64,000 bases of DNA from Paraburkholderia sp. BCC1886 (GCF_900996245.1 NZ_CAAJGK010000063.1:372001-436000); one strand, 5' to 3'; shown: positions 17,672-27,467, numbered from the stretch's first letter. Made by a program: numbers and translations. Notes: generated from the letters alone by a model not told the origin.

Positions 17672-18946
17672 TTATTGCCGCCCTTCCCCATGTCCCAGAA
17701 CGATGTATTTCAGCGACGTCAGCCCATCCAGGCCAACGGGGCCGCGTGCGTGCAGCTTGTCGTTCGAGATGCCGATTTCCGCGCCCAAACCGAATTCGAA
17801 ACCATCGGCAAAACGCGTCGAAGCATTCACCATCACGCTCGCCGAATCGACTTCGCGCAAGAAGCGCATCGCGCGATCGTGGTCTTCGGTGACGATGGCA
17901 TCGGTATGTTTCGAGCTGTACTCGCTAATGTGATCCATCGCCGCGTCGAGGTCGTCGACCACCTTGATCGCCAGCACCGGCGCGAGATATTCGGTGCGCC
18001 AGTCTTCTTCGGTCGCATCGACCAGCGGCCCGACGCCCGCTTCCGACAACACCGCGCGCGCCGCCGCATCCACCCGCAATTCGACTTCTTTCGCGCGATA
18101 CAACTTGCCCAGCGGCGGCAGCACGTCGGCCGCAATCCCGCGCGCGACCAGCAACGTCTCCATCGTGTTGCAAGTACCGTAGCGATGCGTCTTGGCGTTG
18201 TCGCAAACCGTCAGCGCCTTCGCGATATCGGCACGATCGTCGACGTACACGTGGCAGATACCGTCGAGATGCTTGATCATCGGCACGCGCGCTTCCTTCA
18301 TCAGCCGCTCGATCAGGCTCTTGCCGCCGCGCGGCACGATCACGTCGACATACTCGGTCATGGTGATCAGCTTGCCCACCGCCGCGCGATCCGCCGTCGC
18401 CACCACCTGCACCGCATCCTGCGGCAAACCGGCGGCTTCCAGCCCTTCGCCGATCAGCTTCGCCAGCGCCGTATTGCACTCGAGCGCTTCCGAACCGCCG
18501 CGCAAAATCGTCGCATTGCCCGACTTCAGACACAGCGCAGCCGCGTCGATAGTCACGTTAGGCCGCGATTCGTAGATGATGCCGATCACGCCCAGCGGCA
18601 CCCGCATCTGCCCGACCTGAATGCCGCTCGGCCGATACTTCATGTTGCTGATCTCACCGATCGGGTCCGCCAGTCCGGCGACTTGCCGCAAGCCTTCCAC
18701 CATCGTCCGCAGCGCTTTGTCCGACAGCGTCAAACGGTCGATGAAAGCCGCGTCGTGACCTTTGTCGCGGGCGCGGGCGAGGTCGCGCGCATTGGCTTCT
18801 TTCAGCAGCGCGGCGTCGCGTTCGATCGCCTGCGCGACCGCGTCGAGCGCGGCGTTCTTCACCGCCGTCGACGCGCGCGCCATCGCACGCGAAGCGTGCC
18901 GGGCGCGGCGACCGAGGTCGGTCATGTACTGGTCGATATCCATCAT
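17672..18946 (-). CDS. proA: gamma-glutamyl phosphate reductase
   Basis: This 424-residue ALDH-superfamily enzyme reduces glutamyl-5-phosphate to the semialdehyde in proline synthesis. ProA hallmarks include VPLGVIGIIYESRPNVT, the catalytic cysteine in GTCNTMETLL, and EDWRTEYLAP. ATG-ATG at 18946/18943 gives the usual N-terminus (MMDIDQYMTDLGRRAR) and is preferred to an upstream ATG at 18970. It is distant from any proB in this window. Confidence 0.95.
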   Translation of the reverse strand: MMDIDQYMTDLGRRARHASRAMARASTAVKNAALDAVAQAIERDAALLKEANARDLARARDKGHDAAFIDRLTLSDKALRTMVEGLRQVAGLADPIGEISNMKYRPSGIQVGQMRVPLGVIGIIYESRPNVTIDAAALCLKSGNATILRGGSEALECNTALAKLIGEGLEAAGLPQDAVQVVATADRAAVGKLITMTEYVDVIVPRGGKSLIERLMKEARVPMIKHLDGICHVYVDDRADIAKALTVCDNAKTHRYGTCNTMETLLVARGIAADVLPPLGKLYRAKEVELRVDAAARAVLSEAGVGPLVDATEEDWRTEYLAPVLAIKVVDDLDAAMDHISEYSSKHTDAIVTEDHDRAMRFLREVDSASVMVNASTRFADGFEFGLGAEIGISNDKLHARGPVGLDGLTSLKYIVLGHGEGRQ

Positions 18947-19084
18947 GGTGAGTCTCGTGATGCCGCGCACGATGCCATGCAGCGGGCTAACAGAATGAGA
19001 AAGCGATCGGACGAACGATCAGCGATTGTAAGTCGGGAGGCGGCGCTTCTGCTCGCGGCGTGCTCGCCGCAACCCTCGGTGGGA

Positions 19085-20212
19085 TTAGCGCGGCGTCGGA
19101 CGGACCGCAGCGGCAGCGCTACGAGGTCGCGACGGCGGCGGTGGCACCGAGCCGCCCTTGCCTGGCGAAGCCACCGTCATCGCCAGTTCGAACAGGCCGT
19201 CCCAAGGATCGGGCGGCGGATCGTTCCGATGATTGCCCGGCGTGCCGCCCGACAAGCCCTTCACCTGCCGATCCAGCCGCGCGGCGAGAGCCAGCGCCTT
19301 CTCCAGCGAAGCCTCGGTCACGCGCGACAGCGCCGGCCCGATCAACCGTTCGCGCGGGCCCCACACTCGGTTCTCGCGCACCAGCATGGCCAGCGCCTTG
19401 CCCGCCGCGACACCGCGTTTGATCCGCAACAGCGTGCGCACTTCCTCGACCACCGCCCACAGCACCAGCACGGCGGCCTCGCCTTCGCCACGCAGCCCGT
19501 CGAGCATGCGCGACAGCCGGCCGACATCGCCCGCGAGCATCGCTTCGTTCAGCTTGAACACGTCGTAACGGGCGACGTTGAGCACGGCGTCCTGAACCTG
19601 TTCGAAGCTCAACGCGCCGCTCGGATACAACAAGCCGAGCTTCTGGATTTCCTGATGCGCGGCCAGCAGATTGCCTTCCACCCGCTCGGCGATAAACGCG
19701 AGCGCACGTCGGCCTTCTTCACCCGCCGCGACTCGCTGACCTTGCGCGGCGAGCCGTTGCCCGACCCAATTCGGCAACTGCGCGCGCTCGACCGGATCGA
19801 TTTTCAGCGCGACACCCGCATCGGATAACGCCGAAAACCACGCCGACTTCTGCGTGGCTGCATCGAGTCGGGGCAGCGTGATCATGGTCAGCACGTCGTC
19901 GTTGACCGCGGCGGCGAGCGCCTTCAGCGTATCGGCGCCTTCCTTGCCGGGCTTGCCCGACGGAATGCGCAACTCCACGAGTTGACGGTCGCCGAACAGC
20001 GACATCGACTGGCTCGCGCCCAGCAGCGAACTCCAGTCGAAACCGCGCTCGACCGTGAACACCGACCGATCGGTGAAGCCGGCCGCCCGCGCGCTCGCGC
20101 GGATGCGGTCGGTCGCTTCCTGCGCCAGCAGATGCTCGTCGCCGTACACGACGTAGAGACCGGCGAGTCCTTTGGCGAGATGCGCTTCGAGCGCGTCCAG
20201 ACGCAGTTGCAT
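19085..20212 (-). CDS. holA: DNA polymerase III delta subunit
   Basis: This 375-residue clamp-loader subunit opens the beta clamp. The start MQLRLDALEAHLAKGLAGLY followed by VYGDEHLLAQEA is the canonical HolA opening, followed by the delta domain and a C-terminal Pro/Ser-rich basic tail. It lies 13 bases after lptE; leuS-lptE-holA is a familiar proteobacterial order because LptE and HolA are commonly cotranscribed. Confidence 0.95.
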   Translation of the reverse strand: MQLRLDALEAHLAKGLAGLYVVYGDEHLLAQEATDRIRASARAAGFTDRSVFTVERGFDWSSLLGASQSMSLFGDRQLVELRIPSGKPGKEGADTLKALAAAVNDDVLTMITLPRLDAATQKSAWFSALSDAGVALKIDPVERAQLPNWVGQRLAAQGQRVAAGEEGRRALAFIAERVEGNLLAAHQEIQKLGLLYPSGALSFEQVQDAVLNVARYDVFKLNEAMLAGDVGRLSRMLDGLRGEGEAAVLVLWAVVEEVRTLLRIKRGVAAGKALAMLVRENRVWGPRERLIGPALSRVTEASLEKALALAARLDRQVKGLSGGTPGNHRNDPPPDPWDGLFELAMTVASPGKGGSVPPPPSRPRSAAAAVRPTPR

Positions 20213-20225
20213 GGCTACCGGCCGG

Positions 20226-20777
20226 TCACAGCGGCGGCGGCGGCAACGGCGCGCGCGGCGCGAGCGCGGGCACTTCCTGACCCGGCGCCGGATGCAGCGA
20301 CTTCACGACGGACAGGCGCCGCGTCAACTGGTCGATGGCATCGCTTTCCATATCCGCGAACAGGATGTCGGACTCGGCCGACTTCGCCTGCGAGTACTGG
20401 TCGCTATACGTCATCGCGCGGTTCAGTGCGATCACGCTCTGCGGAATCAGCACAGTGCCGTCCTTGCCGGTCAGCGTGTAGTTCATCGAGAGGTTCATCT
20501 GATACTCCTCGACCACGCCCAGGCTGTTCAGCGTCAGCGTGTTGATGGTGCGCGCTTCGGCGATGGTCAGCGTAGCGTCGGCGTTCGCCGGCGACGTCAC
20601 GATGACCGTGTCGCTACCGCCCTGCACCATGCGCGTGAGCCGCGCATTCGCCGGCGCGGAGCCACCCGCGAGGTACAGGCGTTTGAAGGCATAGTCCTGC
20701 TGCCCGCGCAGCTGGAAGCCGCAGGCGGACAACATCAACACGCTGCAAGCCAGCGTCATAAACGATCTGCGAGTCAC
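20226..20777 (-). CDS. lptE: LPS-assembly lipoprotein LptE
   Basis: This 183-residue outer-membrane lipoprotein plugs the LptD barrel in LPS export. Start is GTG at 20777 with AGGAG 5-6 bases upstream, giving VTRRSFMTLACSVLMLSACG with lipobox LSAC and acylated Cys19. The mature part begins GFQLRGQQDYAFKRLYL, as in the family, and ends in a proline-rich tail. A longer frame to 20828 would overlap leuS and bury the signal, so it is rejected. Confidence 0.93.
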   Translation of the reverse strand: MTRRSFMTLACSVLMLSACGFQLRGQQDYAFKRLYLAGGSAPANARLTRMVQGGSDTVIVTSPANADATLTIAEARTINTLTLNSLGVVEEYQMNLSMNYTLTGKDGTVLIPQSVIALNRAMTYSDQYSQAKSAESDILFADMESDAIDQLTRRLSVVKSLHPAPGQEVPALAPRAPLPPPPL

Positions 20778-20820
20778 ATTGGCTCCTGGTTCGCAGTAGA
20801 TAGCGGCGGACGGCGTTCGA

Positions 20821-23412
20821 TCACACAACCACGTTCACGAGACGGCCCGGCACCACGACGATCTTCTTCGGCGCGCGGCCTTCGCTGAATTTCGCAACCA
20901 TTTCATGCGCGGCAGCGAGCTGTTCGATCGACTCGCGCGATGCGTCCTTCGCGACCGTCAACGCGCCGCGCACCTTGCCGTTCACCTGCAGCACGAGTTC
21001 GATCTCGGCCTGCTCGAGCGCCTTGTCGTCGACCTTAGGCCACGCAGCGTCGAGCAGCGAGCCGAATTCGTCGGCGTAACCGAGTTCCTGCCACAACTGG
21101 AACGTTTGATGAGGGACGACCGGGTACAGCACGCGCAGCATCACGCTATAGGTTTCGCGCAGCACGCCGGGGTTCGCGCCTTTCGCGCTGTCGAGCGCGT
21201 TGAGCATTTTCATGGCCGCCGACACCACCGTGTTGTACTGCAGACGCTGATAGTCGAAGTCGGCCTGTTTGAGCACCGTGTAGATTTCGCGGCGCAGTGC
21301 CTTGTCGGTCTCGCCAAGCTGCGCGGCGTCGAACTTGCCGCCGGCGCGCAGCGCCGCCTGGTTCGCCTGGCCGAAGTTCCACACGCGGCGCAGGAAGCGG
21401 CTCGCGCCTTCCACGCCCGAACCGGACCATTCGAGCTGCTGCTCGGGGGGCGCTGCGAACATCACGAACAGACGCGCGGTGTCCGCGCCGTGCTGGTCGA
21501 TCAGCAATTGCGGATCGACGCCGTTGTTCTTCGACTTCGACATTTTCTCGACGCCGCCGAGCACCACCGGCTGGCCGTCCGAATTCAGCACCGCGCCGAC
21601 CGGGCGGCCCTTGTCGTCGAACGACACGGTGACGTCTGCCGGGTTGTACCAGGTCTTCTTGCCGGCATCGCTTTCGCGGAAATACGTTTCGTTGAGCACC
21701 ATGCCCTGCGTGAGCAGGTTCTTCGCCGGCTCGCCGAACTTGATCAGGCCCAGATCGCGCATGACCTTGGCCCAGAAGCGCGAGTACAGCAGGTGAAGAA
21801 TCGCGTGCTCGATGCCGCCGATGTACTGGTCCATCGGCGCCCAGTAATCGGTGCGCTCGTCGACCATGGTCGCCGCGTTCGGCGACGCGTAGCGGTAGAA
21901 GTACCACGACGAATCGACGAAGGTGTCCATCGTGTCGGTTTCGCGTTTGGCCGCGCCGCCGCAGGTCGGGCAGGTGCAGTTCACGAACGCTTCGGACTTT
22001 GCGAGCGGGTTGCCCGAGCCGTCCGGCACGAGGTCTTCCGGCAGCACCACCGGCAGGTCTTTTTCCGGCACCGGCACGTCGCCGCAGGTCGGGCAGTGGA
22101 TGATCGGAATCGGCGTGCCCCAGTAACGCTGGCGCGACACGCCCCAGTCGCGCAGACGCCACGTAATCTGCTTGTCGCCGAGACCGAGTTCTTTCAGGTC
22201 CGCGGCAATCTGGTCGACCGCTTTCTCGTAAGTGAGGCCGTCGTACTTGCCGCTGTTGATCAGCGTGCCGGTCTTGTCGCCGTACCATTCGGCCCACGCG
22301 TCGGTCGAGTACGTGTTGCCATCGAGCGCGACGACCTGCTTGATCGGCAGGTCGTATTTCAGCGCGAACGCGAAGTCGCGTTCGTCGTGCGCCGGCACGC
22401 CCATCACCGCGCCTTCGCCGTAGCTCATCAGCACGTAGTTGCCGATCCACACTTCGACCTGTTCCTGCGTCAGCGGATGCGTGACGTAGAAGCCCGTGCC
22501 CATGCCCTTCTTTTCCATGGTCGCGACATCGGCTTCCGCGACGCCGCCACGCTTGCATTCTTCGATGAACGCCTGCAGTTCCGGCTTGCCTTGCGCGAGA
22601 CGCGTGGCGAGCGGATGCTCGGCGGCGACCGCGCAGAACGTCACGCCCATGACCGTGTCGGCGCGCGTGGTAAACACGCGCAGCAGTTTCTGTTCGCCGT
22701 CGATTTCATACGGGAACCCGAAGTTCACGCCGAAGCTCTTGCCGATCCAGTTCTGCTGCATGACCTTCACGCGCTCGGGCCAGCCGAGACCTTCGAGGTC
22801 GTTCAGCAGTTCGTCAGCGTATTGCGTGATACGCATGTAGTACATCGGGATTTCGCGCTTCTCGACCAGCGCACCCGAGCGCCAGCCGCGCCCGTCGATC
22901 ACCTGTTCGTTCGCGAGCACGGTCTGGTCGATCGGGTCCCAGTTCACCGTGCCGGTTTTCTTGTACGCGATGCCCTTCTCGAGCATCTTCAGGAACAGCC
23001 ACTGGTTCCACTTGTAGTAGTCGGGGTTGCAGGTGGCGACTTCGCGCGACCAGTCGATGGCGAGGCCCATCGACTGCATCTGCTTCTTCATGTACGCGAT
23101 GTTGTCGTAGGTCCACTTCGCCGGCGGCACGTTGTTGGCCATCGCGGCGTTTTCCGCCGGCATGCCGAACGCGTCCCAACCCATTGGCATCAGCACGTTG
23201 TAGCCGTTCATCCGCAGGTAGCGGTACATCACGTCGTTGATCGTGTAGTTGCGCACGTGCCCCATGTGCAGCTTGCCCGACGGGTACGGCAGCATCGAGA
23301 CGCAGTAGTACTTGGGCTTGTCGGAGGTTTCCGTGGTCTTGTACGCGTCGATGGCGCGCCATTGCCCTTGCGCGGCGGCTTCGACCTCGGAGGGAACGTA
23401 TTTTTCTTGCAT
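20821..23412 (-). CDS. leuS: leucyl-tRNA synthetase
   Basis: This 863-residue class I synthetase charges tRNA-Leu. The HIGH-type motif HMGH is at residues 49-52 after YPSGKL, KMSKSKNN is near residue 620, and the CP1 editing domain lies between. The zinc-ribbon cysteines CPTCGD and CTCPTCGG are present. The start at 23412 (MQEKYVPSEVEAAAQ) is normal; the frame extension to 23448 is not. lptE and holA follow. Confidence 0.98.
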   Translation of the reverse strand: MQEKYVPSEVEAAAQGQWRAIDAYKTTETSDKPKYYCVSMLPYPSGKLHMGHVRNYTINDVMYRYLRMNGYNVLMPMGWDAFGMPAENAAMANNVPPAKWTYDNIAYMKKQMQSMGLAIDWSREVATCNPDYYKWNQWLFLKMLEKGIAYKKTGTVNWDPIDQTVLANEQVIDGRGWRSGALVEKREIPMYYMRITQYADELLNDLEGLGWPERVKVMQQNWIGKSFGVNFGFPYEIDGEQKLLRVFTTRADTVMGVTFCAVAAEHPLATRLAQGKPELQAFIEECKRGGVAEADVATMEKKGMGTGFYVTHPLTQEQVEVWIGNYVLMSYGEGAVMGVPAHDERDFAFALKYDLPIKQVVALDGNTYSTDAWAEWYGDKTGTLINSGKYDGLTYEKAVDQIAADLKELGLGDKQITWRLRDWGVSRQRYWGTPIPIIHCPTCGDVPVPEKDLPVVLPEDLVPDGSGNPLAKSEAFVNCTCPTCGGAAKRETDTMDTFVDSSWYFYRYASPNAATMVDERTDYWAPMDQYIGGIEHAILHLLYSRFWAKVMRDLGLIKFGEPAKNLLTQGMVLNETYFRESDAGKKTWYNPADVTVSFDDKGRPVGAVLNSDGQPVVLGGVEKMSKSKNNGVDPQLLIDQHGADTARLFVMFAAPPEQQLEWSGSGVEGASRFLRRVWNFGQANQAALRAGGKFDAAQLGETDKALRREIYTVLKQADFDYQRLQYNTVVSAAMKMLNALDSAKGANPGVLRETYSVMLRVLYPVVPHQTFQLWQELGYADEFGSLLDAAWPKVDDKALEQAEIELVLQVNGKVRGALTVAKDASRESIEQLAAAHEMVAKFSEGRAPKKIVVVPGRLVNVVV

Positions 23413-23611
23413 GATGTGATGGAGTCGCTGGGTTCGGTGCTTTCGCACCGGCCGCTTGGTGCTCTGCTGGATGAAATGGCGTGTTTCCCCGGCGGCGGGG
23501 AAAGGGCTGATTATACCGTTCGCGGACGGGTGCGCCGCGTGGGTTGGTAAGGCTGGCGGTGAGGCCGAACACGCAGTCTGGTCGAGCCTGGCGAAAGCGG
23601 CGCGGACGCGG

Positions 23612-24052
23612 CTACGGCTTCGGCGAATTCGTGGCCGGCGGCGGCGGATCGGTCACGAAACCGATGTGCTCGAGCCCCGCCTGCTGCGCCGCGCCCATCA
23701 CCTGGGCGATCACTTCGTAACGGGTCGAACGCTCCGCGCGTAGCTGGATGTCGGGCTGATCCGCGGCTTTACCGGCCTGGGTGAACCGCGTGCGCATCTG
23801 TTCGAGCGTGATGGACTGACCGTTCCAATACAGCTTGCCGGCGGCGTCGATGGACAGCGCGATGGTTTGCGGCGTCTGCCGCGCGGGCGCGGCCGCGACC
23901 TTCGGCAGATCGAGCCGGATGGCGTGCGAGAACAGCGGCGCGGTGATGATGAAAATCACCAGCAGCACCAGCATCACGTCGATCAACGGCGTCATGTTGA
24001 TCTCGGCCAGCGGCGCGGCCGTCTGCTTCTTGTCGAGTCCACCGAATGCCAT
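23612..24052 (-). CDS. exbD: ExbD/TolR-family energy-transduction protein
   Basis: This 146-residue inner-membrane protein has one membrane helix after LAEINMTPLIDVMLVLLVIF, which holds the conserved protonatable Asp of the ExbD/TolR helix, and a periplasmic domain ending in a proline tail. The start ATG at 24052 has GGAGGCGAC directly upstream. It pairs with the ExbB homologue that stops 28 bases upstream. ExbD and TolR cannot be separated cleanly by eye; no tolA, tolB or tonB is adjacent. Confidence 0.88.
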   Translation of the reverse strand: MAFGGLDKKQTAAPLAEINMTPLIDVMLVLLVIFIITAPLFSHAIRLDLPKVAAAPARQTPQTIALSIDAAGKLYWNGQSITLEQMRTRFTQAGKAADQPDIQLRAERSTRYEVIAQVMGAAQQAGLEHIGFVTDPPPPATNSPKP

Positions 24053-24080
24053 GTCGCCTCCTTCTGGCCGGGCGCCGCGC

Positions 24081-24797
24081 TCAGTGCGTGCGCATTGGGG
24101 AAGACTGCGCGGGCAGCGGCGCCTTCGGCGAGTCCGCCGGCGCGCAGACATAAGCGTGCAGATCGTGCGCGAAGCCGTCGAGTTCTTCCGACAACTGCCG
24201 CACCATGCGCCCCAGCACGTTATAAGCGAGCACCGCCGGAATCGCGACCACGAGGCCGAAGGCCGTCATGATCAACGCTTCGCCAACCGGCCCGGCGACG
24301 TTTTCGATCTGCGCCTGGCCGCTTGCCGCAATGCTGCCGAGCGCGTGATAAATGCCCCACACCGTGCCGAGCAAACCGACGAAAGGCGCCGTGCTCGCTA
24401 CCGACGCCAGCAGCACCTGACCGAACTCCAGGCGCCGCTGCGATGCGTTGAGTGCTTGCCGCAACGCCCGCAACACCCGCTCGCCGCGCTCGACGCGTGC
24501 GAGCAGCGCACCTGGAATGTCGACCTCGGCGGCATGCAGCGCGGCTTCGGCAAGCGGCGTAAAGACGCGCTCGCGGTCCGCGCGCCGGAGCGCGGCGACG
24601 CCTTCGGACAGTGTCTGCGCCTGCCAGAACTGACCGATCGCACGCGGCGCCTGCCGTCTGGCGCGCGTCAACATCCAGCTTTTGACGATCAGAAAGCACC
24701 AGCTCGCAATCGACATGGCCAGCAGCACGTAAGCGACGCCATGCGTGATGGCGTCGCTGGTTTGCAGGTAATGGATGATGCCGCTGCTGCCTGCCAT
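24081..24797 (-). CDS. exbB: ExbB/TolQ/MotA-family proton channel protein
   Basis: This 238-residue protein has three membrane helices: near residues 15-40, then two in LLASVASTAPFVGLLGTVWG and ALIMTAFGLVVAIPAVLAYN, the hallmark of ExbB/TolQ. It forms the pentameric channel around ExbD that powers TonB-dependent uptake or Tol-Pal. The ATG at 24797 follows AGGTCAG. A longer frame to 24953 reads through the dapB end region and is rejected. Confidence 0.9.
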   Translation of the reverse strand: MAGSSGIIHYLQTSDAITHGVAYVLLAMSIASWCFLIVKSWMLTRARRQAPRAIGQFWQAQTLSEGVAALRRADRERVFTPLAEAALHAAEVDIPGALLARVERGERVLRALRQALNASQRRLEFGQVLLASVASTAPFVGLLGTVWGIYHALGSIAASGQAQIENVAGPVGEALIMTAFGLVVAIPAVLAYNVLGRMVRQLSEELDGFAHDLHAYVCAPADSPKAPLPAQSSPMRTH

Positions 24798-24864
24798 CTG
24801 ACCTCGCTTCGAGAAAGTGAATTCAGGCGGGGAATGCCTACGGGGAATGCCTACAGGGGATGCA

Positions 24865-25662
24865 TTAGCGCAGACCGAGCACGTCCTGCATGTCGAAGAA
24901 ACCGGTGGCATGGTTTTCGAGGAAACGCACCGCGCGCAGCGAGCCCTGCGCATACGACAGACGGCTCGACGATTTGTGCGTGATCTCGATGCGCTCCCCG
25001 AGACCCGCGAACAGCACCGTATGATCGCCGACGATATCGCCGCCGCGAATCGCCGAAAAACCGATGGTCGACGGATCGCGTTCGCCGGTCACGCCTTCGC
25101 GGCTATAGACCGCACAGTCGTCGAGATTGCGGCCGAGCGCACCGGCGATCACTTCGCCCATGGTCAGCGCGGTGCCCGAGGGCGCGTCGACCTTGTGACG
25201 ATGATGCGCTTCGATGATCTCGATGTCGTAGCCGGTCGCGAAATGCTTCGCCGCGTATTCGAGCAGCTTCAGCGTGACGTTCACGCCCACGCTCATGTTC
25301 GACGCGAACATGATGGCGATCTTGTCGGATGCGGCGCGCAGTTGCGCTTTTTGTTCGTTATCGAAACCTGTAGTGCCGATCACCATCTTCACGTTGTGAC
25401 GCTGCGCCGCTTCCAGATGCACCAGCGTGCCTTCGGGGCGCGTGAAGTCGATCAGGTAATCGGACTCGGCGAAAACGCGCTCGATGTCGTCCGTCAGCGC
25501 GACGCCCGTCTGTTTGCCGAGAAACGCGCCGGCGTCCTGACCCAGTTGCGGCGAACCCGCACGGTCGAGCGCGCCGGACAACGTGGCGTCGGCGTCGTTG
25601 AGAACGGTTTCGATGAGCATGCGGCCCATACGGCCCGATGCGCCAGCAATGGCAATTTTCAT
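24865..25662 (-). CDS. dapB: 4-hydroxy-tetrahydrodipicolinate reductase
   Basis: This 265-residue NAD(P)H-dependent enzyme acts in the diaminopimelate/lysine pathway. The nucleotide-binding GASGRMGR motif lies at residues 7-14, and the catalytic signature EAHHRHKVDAPSGTA is near residue 155. The start MKIAIAGASGRMG at 25662 is standard. It is followed by exbB-exbD on the same strand and preceded by bamE. Confidence 0.97.
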   Translation of the reverse strand: MKIAIAGASGRMGRMLIETVLNDADATLSGALDRAGSPQLGQDAGAFLGKQTGVALTDDIERVFAESDYLIDFTRPEGTLVHLEAAQRHNVKMVIGTTGFDNEQKAQLRAASDKIAIMFASNMSVGVNVTLKLLEYAAKHFATGYDIEIIEAHHRHKVDAPSGTALTMGEVIAGALGRNLDDCAVYSREGVTGERDPSTIGFSAIRGGDIVGDHTVLFAGLGERIEITHKSSSRLSYAQGSLRAVRFLENHATGFFDMQDVLGLR

Positions 25663-25771
25663 GATGACGAGGGTTCGGAAGGCAACACCCGGCAAACGCG
25701 GGTCAAAGTGGATAAAGCGGCGGCGGACAGCACACTGCAGCGCCGCGCAAGACTGAAAAACCGGAGATGCC

Positions 25772-25807
25772 GACGGGCGACCGATCGCTCGGATCAGGTC
25801 GCCCGTC
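25772..25807. terminator. strong hairpin between bamE and dapB
   Basis: Perfect 11-bp stem GACGGGCGACC/GGTCGCCCGTC with a 14-base loop. No clear T-run follows on the minus strand, so it may be an attenuator or a rho-assisted terminator after bamE. Confidence 0.45.
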
Positions 25808-25846
25808 TTAACGTCCTAAGCACTGGTTAAGACAGGGACAACAGGA

Positions 25847-26734
25847 TTACTGGCTCGTTCCCGACGTCGTGGGCGGTGCGGTGAGCGGCGCGTTGTACGT
25901 CGGACCGCTTGCTCCACTTGCTCCGCTCGAAGTGCCGATGGTTCCGTTTGCCCCACCCGTCGGGCCGACCGGGTTGTCGGTCGCGCCCGGCGTTTGCGGC
26001 GGCGGCGGACGATGGAACTGGAACTGCGGCTGACCGGCGGCCGTCGGACCTTGCGACGGAATACCGCCGCCATTGGCGGTCGGCGCACCGGAGCGCACCG
26101 AAGGCTGCGCGGTGCGCGACGGCGCCGGCACGGCATTGGTCGCGCGATTCGCAGCTTGCGCGGCTTCCGCGTTAGCGTCGGTAGACGGCGTACCGGCGGC
26201 AGCAGCGCCATCGACGGACGGCGAACGGGTCGTGTCGAGCGGCGCGGTGGACGCAGCGGCCGACGACGTGCTTGCGCCGGTGGCGGCGGCCGCAGCATTG
26301 GCACCGCTCGCAGCAACCGGTGCGGCGGCGGATTTCTTGCCGCGCTTGTCGCCGTCGATCTCGGCCAGCAATTCGAGGTTGGACGGCAGATCGTCGCCGC
26401 CCGTCCAGCTGGCGACGTTGTCACCCGCGAACATCACCACGAAGTCGCGCTGCTGAACGACGTTGGTCGAGCCGCGCTTGAAATAGAACACATAGTCCCA
26501 GCGATCGGCGTGGAACATGTCGGTGAGAAGCGGCGTGCCGAGCAGCTGGCGCACCTGGGCGCGAGACATGCCGACCTGCATTTGCGATGCCGCTTCCTTC
26601 GAAACGAAATTGCCTTGCACGACCGTGATGCGATACGGCGTAATGCTCTGGGCAATGCGCTGCGTGAGGCTGTCGTACGTGGAACATCCGGCAAGAACCG
26701 CGACAGTCGCAACAGCGATCAAGGTACCCCGCAT
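25847..26734 (-). CDS. bamE: outer membrane assembly lipoprotein BamE with long low-complexity tail
   Basis: The ATG at 26734 gives 295 residues. Signal and lipobox are MRGTLIAVATVAVLAGC (Cys17), followed by the SmpA/OmlA domain to about residue 125 (YRITVVQGNFVSKEAASQMQ, LLGTPLLTDMFHADRWDYVF). BamE is part of the barrel-assembly complex. Unusually, about 160 further residues are Ala/Gly/Pro/Thr-rich and probably disordered; E. coli BamE stops near 113 residues. It is divergent from fur, the common arrangement in betaproteobacteria. Confidence 0.93.
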   Translation of the reverse strand: MRGTLIAVATVAVLAGCSTYDSLTQRIAQSITPYRITVVQGNFVSKEAASQMQVGMSRAQVRQLLGTPLLTDMFHADRWDYVFYFKRGSTNVVQQRDFVVMFAGDNVASWTGGDDLPSNLELLAEIDGDKRGKKSAAAPVAASGANAAAAATGASTSSAAASTAPLDTTRSPSVDGAAAAGTPSTDANAEAAQAANRATNAVPAPSRTAQPSVRSGAPTANGGGIPSQGPTAAGQPQFQFHRPPPPQTPGATDNPVGPTGGANGTIGTSSGASGASGPTYNAPLTAPPTTSGTSQ

Positions 26735-26891
26735 GCGGCTCCCCCGGTAAATCCATTGAGATTTTGAAATCATTTCACTCACCGTGCGGGCCCACTGACG
26801 AGCCGCGCGAGTTTCATTCATCGAAGATGACCAGAACAGCAAAAACACATTACTATGAGAGCCCAGCATTGTACTCTAGGGATCCCTTGCC

Positions 26892-27320
26892 ATGACCAAT
26901 CCAACCGATCTCAAGAATATCGGGCTCAAGGCGACCCTGCCGCGCCTCAAAATCCTTGAAATTTTCCAGCACAGCCCGGTGCGTCACCTGACCGCCGAAG
27001 ATGTGTACCGCAATCTGTTGCACGAAGAACTCGATATCGGTCTCGCCACGGTGTACCGGGTGCTGACGCAGTTCGAGCAGGCCGGCCTGCTGTCTCGCAG
27101 CAACTTCGAGTCCGGCAAAGCGGTGTTCGAATTGAACGAGGGGTCGCACCACGACCACCTCGTATGCCTCGATTGCGGGCTGGTCGAAGAGTTTTTCGAC
27201 TCCGAAATCGAGAACCGTCAACAGTCCATCGCGAAAGAACGCGGCTTCAAGCTGCAGGAACATGCGCTGGCGCTGTACGGCATGTGTACCAAAGAGAACT
27301 GCCCGCATCGCAAGCATTGA
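26892..27320 (+). CDS. fur: ferric uptake regulator
   Basis: This 142-residue metal-responsive repressor has an N-terminal winged helix (LPRLKILEIFQHSPVRHLTA). The metal sites are visible in the HHDHLVCLDCG segment near residue 87, with a second cysteine pair near the C-terminus (CTKENC). Length and spacing match classical Fur. It is divergent from bamE with 157 bases between them. No convincing Fur box was recognised by eye. Confidence 0.97.
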   Translation: MTNPTDLKNIGLKATLPRLKILEIFQHSPVRHLTAEDVYRNLLHEELDIGLATVYRVLTQFEQAGLLSRSNFESGKAVFELNEGSHHDHLVCLDCGLVEEFFDSEIENRQQSIAKERGFKLQEHALALYGMCTKENCPHRKH

Positions 27321-27365
27321 TGCGGGCCGGGCCGCGTCGGGGGGCGCGGCTCGATCGATATGAAA

Positions 27366-27400
27366 AGACCCCGGTCGAGGTGACTCGCCGGGGTTTTTTG
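27366..27400 (+). terminator. terminator of fur
   Basis: Stem CCCCGG-T-CGAG/CTCG-CCGGGG with a GTGA loop, followed by six T. Confidence 0.9.
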
Positions 27401-27433
27401 CGTTCGCCGCACCGCTTCGCGAAAGATTCGGGA

Positions 27434-27467
27434 ACGAAAAAAAACCGCTCCGGAGAGCGGTTTTTTT
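27434..27467. terminator. bidirectional terminator at the end of gapA
   Basis: Stem AACCGCTC/GAGCGGTT with a CGGA loop, eight A on the left and seven T on the right; it serves gapA leftwards and backs up fur. Confidence 0.9.

Noticed and set aside
20905..23550. 881-codon frame opposite leuS
   Set aside because: Mirror of GC-rich codon use; leuS is unambiguous.
26735..26891. Fur box in the bamE-fur gap
   Set aside because: No convincing 19-bp inverted GATAAT-type repeat could be seen.
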